A stretch of 64,000 bases of DNA from Brenneria corticis (GTDB lineage: Bacteria > Pseudomonadota > Gammaproteobacteria > Enterobacterales > Enterobacteriaceae): positions 22,776 through 86,775 of the forward strand of contig NZ_KZ819089.1 in NCBI RefSeq assembly GCF_003115855.1. Reading direction: 5' to 3'. This document shows, piece by piece, positions 43,645-53,341 of the stretch. Position 1 is the stretch's first letter. Each line of letters opens with the position of its first letter. The position numbers were made by a program, and so were the translations under genes. Under the pieces are notes generated by a model. It worked only from the letters and a program-made list of their open reading frames with translations. It was not told the origin of the DNA and searched no databases.

Positions 43645-44187
43645 ATGCAGTTACGAACCACAAAGGAAAAAATCCTGTTGGCAATACTCGTCGGGATAAT
43701 TGCCGGCCTCGTTTGCGCCCTGGCCAAGTTTGGCTGGGAAATTCCTTTTCCGCCAAGAACGCCGCTGCGGGATATGACCAACCCGCCGCAGGAGTTACTG
43801 CAACAGCTCGGCATGTCCTATGAACTGTCGCACATCACCTATCTGTATAATGGCAACGCCAGACCAATCATGAGCTTTATCATGCACTTTGGTTTTTCTA
43901 TTACCTTTGCCGTGCTCTATTGCGTCATCGCCGAGTTTAATCCCAAAATCAAACTCTGGCAGGGCGCTTTTTACGGTCTGGTTCTCCACATTGTATTCCA
44001 CGTTTTCCTGCTGCCGCTGTTCGGCACCGTTCCGGCACCGTGGGATCAGCCGTTTGCCGAGCATTTCTCTGAACTTTTCGGCCATATGTTCTGCTTCTGG
44101 CTGGTGGAAATCGTCCGTCGCGATATACGCAACCGTATTACTCATGCGCCGGATCCTGAAGTCGCCGCGGCTGAAGCCACGCGCTGA
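43645..44187 (+). CDS. yagU: YagU-like inner-membrane protein (DUF1440)
   Basis: This 180-residue protein resembles E. coli YagU, a membrane protein linked to acid resistance. Shared segments are the N-terminal membrane stretch with GIIAGLVCALAKFGWEIPFPPRTP, the FNPKIKLWQGAFYGLVLHIVFH block and the C-terminal FGHMFCFWLVEIVRRDIRNRITHAPDPE. About four membrane segments are likely. It is shorter than E. coli YagU (204), missing part of the first loop. The ATG at 43645 has AGGGAGAA upstream; an earlier in-frame ATG at 43573 lacks one. A terminator follows. Confidence 0.85.
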   Translation: MQLRTTKEKILLAILVGIIAGLVCALAKFGWEIPFPPRTPLRDMTNPPQELLQQLGMSYELSHITYLYNGNARPIMSFIMHFGFSITFAVLYCVIAEFNPKIKLWQGAFYGLVLHIVFHVFLLPLFGTVPAPWDQPFAEHFSELFGHMFCFWLVEIVRRDIRNRITHAPDPEVAAAEATR

Positions 44188-44207
44188 TTTCGTCTGCTCC
44201 GCCACAC

Positions 44208-44238
44208 CGGCCGCCTTATCCGCAGGCGGCCGTTTTTT
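44208..44238 (+). terminator. Rho-independent terminator after yagU
   Basis: GGCCGCC (44209-44215) pairs with GGCGGCC (44225-44231), with a 9-base loop and a T run at 44233-44238. It lies 20 bases after the yagU stop codon. Confidence 0.88.
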
Positions 44239-44408
44239 ATTTTCCCGCCAAGCCTCGCCGTTTCGACTCGCTTCCCGCCGGCATAATCGTTGCCGTTATA
44301 TGCTTTTTTTGCATTAAAAAGTATTTTTTGTGCTTTTACTCCTTGATGCGACCTCCCTACATTTACAACACATAAAATGGGTTAACGTAAACTTCAAGGA
44401 CTAAGGGA

Positions 44409-46037
44409 ATGGAAAAAAAATCATCAGCAGCGCGGTTTCCATCGGCTAAACTTCTCACCGCAGGCGCTTTATCCCTGCTTTTTGCCTTCACCCCCAGCGC
44501 ATGGAGCGCCGACAATAGCGAAAAACCGGTTCAGGGCGGCATACTCAACGTCGGGCTGGGCAGCGATACCCCGGTTATCGATCCGCATATCACCGCCTAT
44601 GGCGTCGCCGCGCTGGTCACGCGCAACGTTCTCGACTCGCTGGTGGGCCAGGCGGAAGACAACAGCTTTACCCCCTGGTTGGCGGAGCGCTGGGAAATCA
44701 GCGACGATCGCAAGGTCTACACTTTCCATTTGCGCAAGGATGTGACCTTCAGCGACGGCACCAAGCTGGACGCGGCGGCGGTGAAATTCAACTTCGACCG
44801 CATCCTGGATCCCAAGACCATCTCCCCGTACTCCAAATCGTTACTGGGACCGGTCGAGGCCGTCGAAACCCCGGACGACTACACGGTGGTTCTGCGCTAC
44901 AAGGAAGCGTTCGCGCCGCTGTTGCAGGGGTTGAGCCTGCCCTACCTGGGCATTCAGTCGCCGACTTACCTGAAAAACACCCCCAACACCAGCAATACGG
45001 TGGTGGGGTCCGGGCCGTTTATTCTCGACTCATTCGTGAAAGGCAGCGGCAGTAAGCTGAGCAAGCGCGCCGATTATAATTGGGGGCCGGGCTACGCCAC
45101 TCATCAGGGTCCGGCTTATCTGGACGGCATCGAGTTCAAGTTCCTGCCGGAAGCCGCCGTACGGCTGGGCGCGCTGAACAGCGGACAGGTGCATGCCATC
45201 GACGCCATTCCGCCGGTCAACCACGCGCAGGTGCTGAAAAACGGTAAATTGCAGGTGGCCACCTACGAAAACCCCGGCGTCAACCGCGTGCTCTACCTCA
45301 ACATTGCGCAGGGCCCCTTCCAGGACGTCAAGGTGCGCCAGGCGTTCCAAAGCTCGGTGGACGGCCCGGCGGCGGTCAAGGCCACCTTCTTCGGCACGCT
45401 GAAAGCGGCGGACAACGTTCTCGGCCCCTCCACGCTGTACTATGATCCAGCCGTCGCCTCCACCTGGGGATTGGATCCGAACAAGGCCAACCGCCTGCTG
45501 GATGAGGCCGGCTGGTCGACGAAGGACGCTCAGGGTTACCGCACCAAAGACGGCAAACGCCTGACCGCGCGCTTCATTTACGTCCCCAACAATGTGGAAT
45601 CGGCCGATGTGGCCCTGTTTCAGGCGGTACAGTTCCAGGTCAAACAGACCGGGTTCGATCTCAAGCTCGATCCGGTGGATTCCGGCATCTTCTCCAGCCG
45701 CACCGCCTCCAGCGACTATGACATCGCCTCCAACTTCTTCGTGCGTCCCGAGCCGGACATTCTGCGCACCGTGTTCCACTCCGCCTACATCCCGCCGCAG
45801 GGCAACAATCACGCCCGCGTAAACACGCTGGACGACAAACTGATCCGCGCGGTGGGCGCCGGCGACGAGGAACGCAAGCGCCTGTACCATGAAGTGCAGC
45901 GTGAAGTGATCGAACAGGCCTACGTGGTACCGCTGTACGTCCCGGCGTTCCAGTTGGGGCTGTCGAAAAACGTGCACGGCGTCAGTTGGGCCACCAATTC
46001 CAAACCGAACTTCTACGATGCCTGGATTAGCCGCTAA
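44409..46037 (+). CDS. ABC transporter substrate-binding protein, family 5
   Basis: This 542-residue periplasmic protein has a signal peptide (residues about 13-37, ending AWSA) and the fold pattern of peptide/nickel-type family 5 binding proteins: VIDPHITAYG, FTPWLAERWEISDDRKVYTFHLRKDVTFSDGT and VVGSGPFILDSF. It should deliver its ligand to the two permeases encoded next. The ligand is not evident; oligopeptides, glycosides and metal chelates are all carried by this family. The stop codon lies 20 bases inside the next gene. No homology points to a link with the adjacent rhamnose genes. Confidence 0.85.
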   Translation: MEKKSSAARFPSAKLLTAGALSLLFAFTPSAWSADNSEKPVQGGILNVGLGSDTPVIDPHITAYGVAALVTRNVLDSLVGQAEDNSFTPWLAERWEISDDRKVYTFHLRKDVTFSDGTKLDAAAVKFNFDRILDPKTISPYSKSLLGPVEAVETPDDYTVVLRYKEAFAPLLQGLSLPYLGIQSPTYLKNTPNTSNTVVGSGPFILDSFVKGSGSKLSKRADYNWGPGYATHQGPAYLDGIEFKFLPEAAVRLGALNSGQVHAIDAIPPVNHAQVLKNGKLQVATYENPGVNRVLYLNIAQGPFQDVKVRQAFQSSVDGPAAVKATFFGTLKAADNVLGPSTLYYDPAVASTWGLDPNKANRLLDEAGWSTKDAQGYRTKDGKRLTARFIYVPNNVESADVALFQAVQFQVKQTGFDLKLDPVDSGIFSSRTASSDYDIASNFFVRPEPDILRTVFHSAYIPPQGNNHARVNTLDDKLIRAVGAGDEERKRLYHEVQREVIEQAYVVPLYVPAFQLGLSKNVHGVSWATNSKPNFYDAWISR

Positions 46038-46980
46038 CCTGCGCGCAGCCGGTAAACGCCTGCTCACCATCGTCGCCGTGCTGTGGGGCGCGGCGACGCT
46101 GTCGTTTATCGCCGTCAAGCTGATTCCGGGCGATCCGGTGTCGATCATCATCGGCGGCGGCGACGCCGTGGTGGACGAGGCGTTCCGCGCCGAACTGGTG
46201 CAGCAGTTCGGCCTCGACCGGCCGCTGTGGATGCAATACCTGCGCTACTGCGGGCAGGCGCTGAGCGGCGATCTCGGCGACAGCTACCAGTTTCGTCAGC
46301 CGGTGGCGACGGTGATCGCCACCGCACTGAAGGAAACCGTGCCGCTGGCGCTCAGCGCGCTGCTGCTGGCCCTGACTCTGGCTATCGTCAACGCGCTGGC
46401 CACCGCCGGGCGGCAGCATCGCCTGCGCCGTCTGCTCTCCGGGCTGGAGTTGATCCTGCTCAGCACCCCGGTGTACTGGATCGGCATTCTGTTGCTCACC
46501 CTATTCAGCTTCAAGCTCCAGTGGTTCCCGATTACCGGCAACGACGGCATCGCCGCGCTGGTGCTGCCGGTGATCACCCTGAGCCTGCCGCTAATGGCGG
46601 TGTTCAGCCAGGTGCTGCGGGACGGCCTGGAAGAGGCGCTGTCGCAGCCCTTCGCGCTTACGGTGCGTACGCGCGGCGTCGGCGAGACCGCGCTGCGGCT
46701 GCGTCACGCCCTGCGCCACGGCGCGCTGGCGATCTCCACGCTGACCGGCACGCTGCTGGCCGGCGTGCTGGGCGGTTCGATCCTGACGGAGACGGTGTTC
46801 GGGCGCGCCGGCATCGGCCAGATCACCCTGCTCGCCATCGAAAACCGCGACATGCCGCTGGTGCTGGGGCTGGTGATGTTCTCCGCCTTTCTGTTCGTGG
46901 CGATCAATCTGCTGATCGACGCGCTGTACCTGTTGATCGATCCGCGCCTGAGGAAAAAGGAGTTGCCCCATGAGCAGTGA
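46018..46980 (+). CDS. ABC transporter permease (DppB-like)
   Basis: This 320-residue permease of the peptide/nickel class shows the N-terminal TLSFIAVKLIPGDPV, the QFGLDRPLWMQYLRY loop and the cytoplasmic coupling region RTRGVGETALRLRHALRHGAL near residue 220. About six membrane segments are expected. The ATG overlaps the end of the binding-protein gene, and its own end overlaps the next permease by 11 bases, which indicates a tightly coupled operon. Confidence 0.87.
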   Translation: MPGLAANLRAAGKRLLTIVAVLWGAATLSFIAVKLIPGDPVSIIIGGGDAVVDEAFRAELVQQFGLDRPLWMQYLRYCGQALSGDLGDSYQFRQPVATVIATALKETVPLALSALLLALTLAIVNALATAGRQHRLRRLLSGLELILLSTPVYWIGILLLTLFSFKLQWFPITGNDGIAALVLPVITLSLPLMAVFSQVLRDGLEEALSQPFALTVRTRGVGETALRLRHALRHGALAISTLTGTLLAGVLGGSILTETVFGRAGIGQITLLAIENRDMPLVLGLVMFSAFLFVAINLLIDALYLLIDPRLRKKELPHEQ

Positions 46981-47830
46981 TCCCGTGCTGCTGCCCCGCA
47001 GGCCGGCGGCGGTTTACCGTAATCCCTGGCTGGCGGCGGGCACGCTGCTGCCGGCGCTGATCGTCGCGCTGCTGGTGCTGGCGGTGTTCTTTCCGACGCT
47101 GTTTACCCGCTACACCCCGAACGACATGGACTTCGCGGCGGTGTTGCAGCCACCGAGCACGCACCACTGGTTCGGCACCGATCAGCTTGGCCGCGACGTG
47201 TTCGCCCGCGTGGTCCACGGCACCTCGCTGTCGCTGACCATCGGCGTCGGCGCCACCCTGCTCGCCTGCGCGGGCGGCATCCTGCTGGGGACGGCGGCGG
47301 CGCTGGCGCCGCGGGCGCTGCGTCAACTGCTGGTACGCCTGCTGGACATCCTGCTCGCCTTTCCCGACCTGCTGCTGGCGCTGCTGGCCATCGCCGTGCT
47401 GGGACGCGGTCCGGAGAATACGCTGCTGGCCGTCGGGCTGGCCGGCATCGCGGGCTACGCCCGGCTGGTGCGTTCGCAGGTATTGCAGGTCAAGCTGTCC
47501 GGCTACGTCGAGCACGCCGTGGCGCTGGGAGAATCGCCGCTGTACATCATTCTGTGTCACATCGTTCCCAACACCGTGCGTCCGCTGCTGATCCTGGCGA
47601 CCATCGGCATCGGTCAGGCGGTGCTGGCGGCCTCCGCGCTGAGTTTCCTGGGGCTGGGCGTGACGCCGCCCACCGCGGAGTGGGGAGCGCTGCTGTCCGA
47701 CGGCCGCAACTTCCTGGACAGCGCGCCCTGGGTCAGCCTGCTGCCGGCCAGCATGATCGCCCTGTCCGTCATCTCCATCACTCTGCTGGGGCGCCGGTTG
47801 CAATCCATCGTAGCAAAAGGCGGCGCATGA
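46970..47830 (+). CDS. ABC transporter permease (DppC-like)
   Basis: This 286-residue second permease has the class features HHWFGTDQLGRDVFARVVHGTSLSL near residue 60, the coupling motif EHAVALGESPLYIILCHIVPNTV near residue 180 and LSFLGLGVTPPTAEWGALLSDGR. It forms a heterodimer with the preceding permease in the inner membrane. Its TGA overlaps the ATG of the ATPase gene. Confidence 0.88.
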   Translation: MSSDPVLLPRRPAAVYRNPWLAAGTLLPALIVALLVLAVFFPTLFTRYTPNDMDFAAVLQPPSTHHWFGTDQLGRDVFARVVHGTSLSLTIGVGATLLACAGGILLGTAAALAPRALRQLLVRLLDILLAFPDLLLALLAIAVLGRGPENTLLAVGLAGIAGYARLVRSQVLQVKLSGYVEHAVALGESPLYIILCHIVPNTVRPLLILATIGIGQAVLAASALSFLGLGVTPPTAEWGALLSDGRNFLDSAPWVSLLPASMIALSVISITLLGRRLQSIVAKGGA

Positions 47831-49506
47831 TGACTTCCAAAGCAAAGCAACACCCCGCTCAACCGCTGCTGCGGGTGGAGAGTCTGCACGTTAGCTTTCC
47901 CTCTCAGCACGGCACGGTGGAGTCGGTGAAAAACCTTGGTTTTCAGGTTAATCCCGGTGAAATTCTGGCGCTGGTCGGCGAATCGGGTTCCGGGAAATCG
48001 GTTACCGCGCGCGCGCTGGTCGGGCTGGCGGGCGAACATGCCGACGTGCGCGCCGACGCCATCGATCTGCTGCGTCATGACGGCAGTCGCTACGACCTGC
48101 GCTACCTGACCGATCGCGACTGGCGGGGCATCCGCGGCCGCGAGATCGGCTTTATCCTGCAAGATGCGCTGGTCTCGCTCGATCCGCTGCGCAGGATCGG
48201 CCAGGAAGTGGCGGAGCCGATCCTCACCCATCGGCTGGCGCCGCGCTCAGAGGTCGCCGGGCGGGTGGCGGCGCTGCTGGAACAGGCGGGCATTCCCGAC
48301 CCGGCCAACCGCGCCGCCCAGTATCCGCATGAACTCTCCGGCGGCCTGCGCCAGCGGGCGCTTATCGCTTCCGCGCTGGCGGGCGGTCCGCAGCTGTTGA
48401 TTGCCGACGAACCCACCACCGCGCTGGACGCCACGGTGCAAAAGCAGGTGCTGACGGTGTTTACCGCCCTGGCGCAGGCCGGTCACGGCGTGCTGCTGAT
48501 CACCCACGATCTGGCGGTGGTCTCGCAGGTGGCGGACCGGGTGATCGTCATGCAGAAAGGCGAACTGGTGGAGTCCGGCTCCGCCCGCCAGGTGCTTTCC
48601 GCGCCGCAGCATCCTTATACCCGCCGCCTGCTGGCGGCGATCCCCACCGCGGCCACGCGCGGCAACTGGCTGGCGGGCGAGAATCCGCTGCGCGACCTGC
48701 CCGACGGGGTCTTGTCGTCACTACGCGCGCACGACGAAACGGTTTCGGAGGTGGCGCTGAAAGCGGATCGGATATCGGTCTCCTTTACCCGCCCTGACGG
48801 CAGCCGAATGCATGCCGTCAATCAGGTATCGCTGGAGGTGCAACGGGGTGAAACCCTGGGCATCGTCGGCGAGTCCGGTTCGGGCAAAACCACCCTGGGG
48901 AAAGTCATTCTGGCTTTGCGGAAACCGGACAGCGGCGAGGTATGGCTGGCGGACAATCCCTGGAGCGCGTTGCCGGAGCGTGAACGCCGCCCGCTGCGCG
49001 CCCGTATTCAGACCATCACCCAGGATCCGCTCGGTTCGTTCGATCCGCAATTCACCGTGGCGCAGATCCTCCGGCAGCCGCTGCGTTTACGCCGCGATCT
49101 CAGCCAGGCGGATCGGCAACGGCGCATCCTGACCCTGCTGACGCTGGTCGGGCTGACGCCGGACCTGCTGACGCGCCGCCCGACCGCGCTCTCCGGCGGT
49201 CAGCGGCAGCGGGTGTCCATCGCTCAGGCGCTGGCCTCGGAACCGGATCTGCTGATCTGCGACGAGCCGGTTTCCGCGCTGGACGTCACCACCCAGGCGC
49301 AGGTGCTGGATCTGCTGGTGGCGCTACAGCGTCAACTGCGGCTCACCATGCTGTTTATCTCCCACGATCTCGGCGTGGTGCAGCATATGAGCCATCGCAT
49401 CGCGGTGATGAAAGACGGCGAAATCGTCGAAACCGGCGACGTGGAGCAGATCTTCAACCGGCCGCAGCATCCTTATACGCGGCTGCTGCTGTCGACGGTG
49501 AGCTAG
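47827..49506 (+). CDS. Fused tandem ABC ATPase of peptide-type importer
   Basis: This 559-residue protein joins two ATPase domains that are separate subunits in Dpp/Opp systems. Domain 1 (about 15-270) has GESGSGKS, LSGGLRQR and LLIADEPTTALD; domain 2 (about 300-555) has GESGSGKTT, LSGGQRQR and LLICDEPVSALD. Each ends with an HPYTR motif typical of oligopeptide ATPases. It completes a four-gene importer. The open frame extends far upstream inside the permease gene, but the ATG overlapping the permease stop is the natural start. The 3' end overlaps the convergent rhaS by four bases. Confidence 0.9.
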   Translation: MMTSKAKQHPAQPLLRVESLHVSFPSQHGTVESVKNLGFQVNPGEILALVGESGSGKSVTARALVGLAGEHADVRADAIDLLRHDGSRYDLRYLTDRDWRGIRGREIGFILQDALVSLDPLRRIGQEVAEPILTHRLAPRSEVAGRVAALLEQAGIPDPANRAAQYPHELSGGLRQRALIASALAGGPQLLIADEPTTALDATVQKQVLTVFTALAQAGHGVLLITHDLAVVSQVADRVIVMQKGELVESGSARQVLSAPQHPYTRRLLAAIPTAATRGNWLAGENPLRDLPDGVLSSLRAHDETVSEVALKADRISVSFTRPDGSRMHAVNQVSLEVQRGETLGIVGESGSGKTTLGKVILALRKPDSGEVWLADNPWSALPERERRPLRARIQTITQDPLGSFDPQFTVAQILRQPLRLRRDLSQADRQRRILTLLTLVGLTPDLLTRRPTALSGGQRQRVSIAQALASEPDLLICDEPVSALDVTTQAQVLDLLVALQRQLRLTMLFISHDLGVVQHMSHRIAVMKDGEIVETGDVEQIFNRPQHPYTRLLLSTVS

Positions 49507-50360
49507 CCCGCGAGGTGATTATGGTCCTCATCGGGAAATGCCTGCTGGCGCAGCGACTTGGGCGCCAGCGAAAAGGCTTTGCGAAACTGGGTGGAGAAAT
49601 GGTTGCTGTCGCTGAATCCGCAGGCGTGGGCAATGGCGGTGATCGAATCATCGCTTTGCTGCAACCGTCGGCGGGCCTCCAGCAGCCGCAGGCGATTGAG
49701 ATAGCGCTGCGGCGTCATGCCGGTATGCTGTTTCAGCTGCCGGTGCAGCGTGCGCAACGGCAAAGCGAACTGCGCGGCCAATACCTCCCAATCGATCTCT
49801 TCGGTGTAGTTGTTCTGCAGCCACCCCAGCAGGGCCTGAATCCCCTGGCGGTGACACCCCCGCGCCTGGGTCTGAAAACAGTGTTGCCGCAGATCCACCA
49901 GCATCTGTAAAAACAGGCTTTCGCTGGCGGCGATATCCTCCGCCGTCGAACTGCGCGCCAAATTAGTCATGACGGCGATACGCTGCTTCAACTGCTGCAT
50001 GGCGGTTTGATTCAGCTGCCACTGTCCCTGCCACTCGCCATCGGGGCCGTAAGGCAGAAACGCGGTAATATCGGAAAGGAAGCGAAAATCGCGCGGCGAG
50101 CGGTACAGCACGTTGGTCAGGCAAAGCCCGTCAACGTTTTCAAACAGATGGCGATCGTTATCGCGCACAAAGAACACCGTGCCGCGGCACAGGGCGTAAG
50201 GCTGATCGTTAAATACGTGTACGCCGGCCCCCTGCTCCACCAGCACGATTTCCCAGAAATCATGGTAGTGCTCAGGAAAAGCCACCTGCGGCGTACGCGG
50301 CTCCACCGCCACGGTCACCGCCCGCGAAGCAAAAAATTCATCACCACGTAGTAGCGTCAT
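49503..50360 (-). CDS. rhaS: L-rhamnose operon activator RhaS
   Basis: This 285-residue AraC-family regulator matches E. coli RhaS: N-terminal cupin with EPRTPQVAFPEHYHDFWEIVLVEQG and VFFVRDNDRHLFENVDGLCLTNVLYRSP, and a C-terminal pair of helix-turn-helix units with LRTLHRQLKQHTGMTPQRYLNRLRL and FSDSNHFSTQFRKAF. It binds rhamnose and activates rhaBAD, which is divergent from it. rhaR and rhaT, next to rhaS in E. coli, are not in the window. Confidence 0.94.
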   Translation of the reverse strand: MTLLRGDEFFASRAVTVAVEPRTPQVAFPEHYHDFWEIVLVEQGAGVHVFNDQPYALCRGTVFFVRDNDRHLFENVDGLCLTNVLYRSPRDFRFLSDITAFLPYGPDGEWQGQWQLNQTAMQQLKQRIAVMTNLARSSTAEDIAASESLFLQMLVDLRQHCFQTQARGCHRQGIQALLGWLQNNYTEEIDWEVLAAQFALPLRTLHRQLKQHTGMTPQRYLNRLRLLEARRRLQQSDDSITAIAHACGFSDSNHFSTQFRKAFSLAPKSLRQQAFPDEDHNHLAG

Positions 50361-50480
50361 TTCAGTTGTTACTCCAGCCAGACACTCGCCAACCCGTTAC
50401 CCAATAGTAGCCATTTGCCGCATGGCGAACCTTAAAATATCCCTGTCGGATCACAATAGCATCCCCGCAATCTTCGGGAT

Positions 50481-50496
50481 TGTGAGCCAATTCACA
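50481..50496. promoter_or_regulatory. CRP site in the rhaS-rhaB promoter region
   Basis: TGTGA-GCCAAT-TCACA is a perfect CRP core, 111 bases before the rhaB ATG. The sequence just downstream, TTTTGCCAATCCCCCCTGTC, resembles parts of the E. coli RhaS site (TTGCCAAT and CCTGTCA blocks), so a RhaS site probably spans about 50508-50535. Together these would give rhamnose- and catabolite-controlled rhaBAD expression. Confidence 0.8.
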
Positions 50497-50606
50497 GCCA
50501 GCTTTGCCGTTTTGCCAATCCCCCCTGTCAAATGGCACTCACCGAAAGGTTGCGCACGCGGCAAATCCTTACACTCGTTCTCATTGAACAGAAAGGGGAT
50601 AGGGCT

Positions 50607-52091
50607 ATGGCGGTGAAGAATATCGTAGCGGTGGATCTCGGCGCCTCGAGCGGACGGGTGATGCTGGCCACGTTTCAGACCACGACGCAGCATCTGGCGC
50701 TGAAGGAAATTCACCGCTTCAGTAATCAGCTGATTTTACAGGACAACCATTACGTCTGGGATCTGCCCGCGCTGGAACAGGCAATCCTCACCGGCTTGCG
50801 CCAGATAGACGATATGGGGATCCGCCCCGACAGCATCGGTATCGACAGCTGGGGCGTGGATTACGTGCTGCTGGATAAAGCCGGCGCGCTGGTCGGCCTG
50901 CCTTACTCCTATCGCGACCACCGCACCGACGGCGTGATGCCGCACGTCGTCGGCGAACTGGGACGGGAAAATATTTATCGGCGCACCGGCATCCAGTTTC
51001 TGCCGTTCAATACCCTTTATCAGCTCAAGGCGCTGCGCGACCGGCAGCCCGAATACCTGGAGCAGGCGGAGCATCTGCTGCTGATCCCGGATTATCTGCA
51101 CTACCGCCTGACCGGGAAGATCACCAGTGAATACACCAACGCCACCACGACACAGCTACTCAATCTGACCGAGCATGACTGGGATGCATCGCTGCTGGCG
51201 TATCTGGGGCTCCCGCGGCGCTGGTTTAGCCGCCCGGTGCAACCCGGCCACCCTATCGGTCAATGGACGGCCCCCAGCGGGCGGCGGATTCCGGTTACCG
51301 CCGTCGCCACCCACGATACCGCCAGCGCGGTGGCCGCCGCGCCGCTGGATGATGAAAACAGCGCCTACCTCAGTTCCGGCACCTGGTCGCTGATCGGCAT
51401 CGAGAGCGCCGCCCCCTATAACAACGCCCAGGCGCTGGCCGCCAATATCACCAACGAAGGCGGCATCGACGGCACCTTTCGGGTGCTGAAAAACATTATG
51501 GGGCTGTGGCTGCTCCAGCGCGTCTGCCGGGAACAGAACATTCAGAATCTGAACGCGCTGATTAGCCAGGCGGCGCAACTGCCGGAATTTACCAGCCTGA
51601 TCAATCCCAACGACGCGCGTTTTATCAATCCGCCGTCCATGAGCGAGGAGATCCGCGCCTTTTGCCGCCAATACCGGCAGCCGGTGCCGCAGAGCGACGC
51701 CGAACTGGCGCGCTGTATCTTCGATAGTCTGGCCCTGCTTTATCACCAGGCGATTGAGGACATCGGCGCGCTGCGCCGGTCGCCGGTGCGGCAGCTGCAT
51801 ATTGTCGGCGGCGGCAGCCAGAACGCGTTTCTCAACCAGCTCTGCGCCGACGTGTGCCAGATCCCGGTCCTGGCGGGGCCGGTGGAAGCCTCCACGCTCG
51901 GCAATATCGGCTGTCAGTTGCTGGCGCTGAACGCCGTCGCCGATTTGCGCCAATTTCGCCGTTTGTTAACCGAGAACTTTCCGCTGCACCGCTACACCCC
52001 ACGTTCAGATATTGATTTTGCCGGGCATCGGCGTCGCTTCCTGACGCTGTGCCAGACCAATGAGGAGCCGTATGAACAACACTGCAATTGA
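50607..52091 (+). CDS. rhaB: Rhamnulokinase
   Basis: This 494-residue FGGY-family kinase phosphorylates L-rhamnulose. The N-terminal ATP-binding motif VAVDLGASSGRVMLA and the C-terminal LHIVGGGSQNAFLNQLCADV are typical, with SIGIDSWGVDYVLLD near residue 80. The ATG at 50607 follows AAGGGG and matches the E. coli start; the frame is open upstream without homology. It overlaps rhaA by 20 bases. Length is close to E. coli RhaB (489). Confidence 0.95.
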   Translation: MAVKNIVAVDLGASSGRVMLATFQTTTQHLALKEIHRFSNQLILQDNHYVWDLPALEQAILTGLRQIDDMGIRPDSIGIDSWGVDYVLLDKAGALVGLPYSYRDHRTDGVMPHVVGELGRENIYRRTGIQFLPFNTLYQLKALRDRQPEYLEQAEHLLLIPDYLHYRLTGKITSEYTNATTTQLLNLTEHDWDASLLAYLGLPRRWFSRPVQPGHPIGQWTAPSGRRIPVTAVATHDTASAVAAAPLDDENSAYLSSGTWSLIGIESAAPYNNAQALAANITNEGGIDGTFRVLKNIMGLWLLQRVCREQNIQNLNALISQAAQLPEFTSLINPNDARFINPPSMSEEIRAFCRQYRQPVPQSDAELARCIFDSLALLYHQAIEDIGALRRSPVRQLHIVGGGSQNAFLNQLCADVCQIPVLAGPVEASTLGNIGCQLLALNAVADLRQFRRLLTENFPLHRYTPRSDIDFAGHRRRFLTLCQTNEEPYEQHCN

Positions 52092-53337
52092 AACCGCCTG
52101 GCATCTGGCGAAGACGCGTTATGCCGGTATAAATGTCGATGTGGATAGCGTACTGGAGCAGTTGGACCAGATCCCCGTGTCCATGCACTGCTGGCAAGGC
52201 GACGACGTCGCCGGATTCGAAAATGCCGCCGGCGAACTGACCGGCGGCATTCAGGCCACCGGCAGCTACCCCGGCAAGGCGCGCAACGCCGACGAACTGC
52301 GCGCCGATCTGGAGCAGGCATTCACCCTGATCCCCGGTCCCAAGCGGCTGAACCTGCACGCCATTTATCTGGAGTCGCCAAGCGCGGTGCCGCGCAACGC
52401 CATCGAACCCCAACACTTCGCCAACTGGGTGGCGTGGGCCAAAACCCACCGCCTCGGGCTGGACTTTAACCCGACATGCTTTTCCCATCCGCTCAGCGGC
52501 GACGGTTTTACCCTTTCCCACCCGGATGAAAAGATCCGCCGCTTCTGGATTGAACACTGCCAGGCCAGCCGCCGCATCTCCGCCTACTTTGGCCGCGAGC
52601 TGGGCACGCCGTCGGTGATGAATATCTGGGTGCCGGACGGTATGAAGGATCTTACCGTGGACCGTCTGTCCTTCCGCCAGCGTTTGCTGCACGCGCTGGA
52701 CGAGGTGATTGCCGAACCGCTCGACCCGGCGCACCACATCGACGCCGTAGAGAGCAAACTGTTCGGGCTGGGGGCGGAAAGCTTTACCGTCGGCTCCAAC
52801 GAATTCTATCTGGGCTATGCCGCCAGCCGCGGCACCGCCCTCTGTCTGGACGCCGGCCACTTCCACCCCACCGAGGTGATTTCCGACAAGATTTCCAGCG
52901 CCATACTTTACGTTCCCCGCCTGCTGCTGCACGTCAGCCGCCCGGTGCGCTGGGACAGCGATCACGTGGTGCTGCTGGATGATGAAACACAGGCCATCGC
53001 CCATGAGATCGTGCGCCATCGCCTGCTTGACCGCGTGCATATCGGACTGGATTTCTTCGATGCGTCCATCAACCGTATCGCCGCCTGGGTGATCGGCACC
53101 CGCAATATGAAAAAAGCCCTGCTGCGCGCCCTGCTGGAGCCGACCGACACGCTGCGCCGGCTGGAGCAGGAAGGCGACTACACCGCCCGCCTGGCCCTGC
53201 TGGAAGAACAAAAATCCCTGCCGTGGCAGGCCGTCTGGGAACAATACTGCCAGCGCCACGATGTCGCGCCGGGCAGCGAGTGGCTGCAGCACGTGCGCCA
53301 GTATGAACAAACCATCCTCAATCAACGTCAAGGGTAA
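52072..53337 (+). CDS. rhaA: L-rhamnose isomerase
   Basis: This 421-residue manganese/zinc TIM-barrel enzyme converts L-rhamnose to L-rhamnulose. It follows E. coli RhaA closely throughout, for example PVSMHCWQGDDVAGFEN, HAIYLES, GLDFNPTCFSHPLS, SVMNIWVPDGMKD and LDAGHFHPTEVISDKIS. The ATG lies inside the end of rhaB, after TGAGGAG. It is the second gene of rhaBAD. Confidence 0.97.
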   Translation: MNNTAIETAWHLAKTRYAGINVDVDSVLEQLDQIPVSMHCWQGDDVAGFENAAGELTGGIQATGSYPGKARNADELRADLEQAFTLIPGPKRLNLHAIYLESPSAVPRNAIEPQHFANWVAWAKTHRLGLDFNPTCFSHPLSGDGFTLSHPDEKIRRFWIEHCQASRRISAYFGRELGTPSVMNIWVPDGMKDLTVDRLSFRQRLLHALDEVIAEPLDPAHHIDAVESKLFGLGAESFTVGSNEFYLGYAASRGTALCLDAGHFHPTEVISDKISSAILYVPRLLLHVSRPVRWDSDHVVLLDDETQAIAHEIVRHRLLDRVHIGLDFFDASINRIAAWVIGTRNMKKALLRALLEPTDTLRRLEQEGDYTARLALLEEQKSLPWQAVWEQYCQRHDVAPGSEWLQHVRQYEQTILNQRQG

Positions 53338-53341
53338 GATT

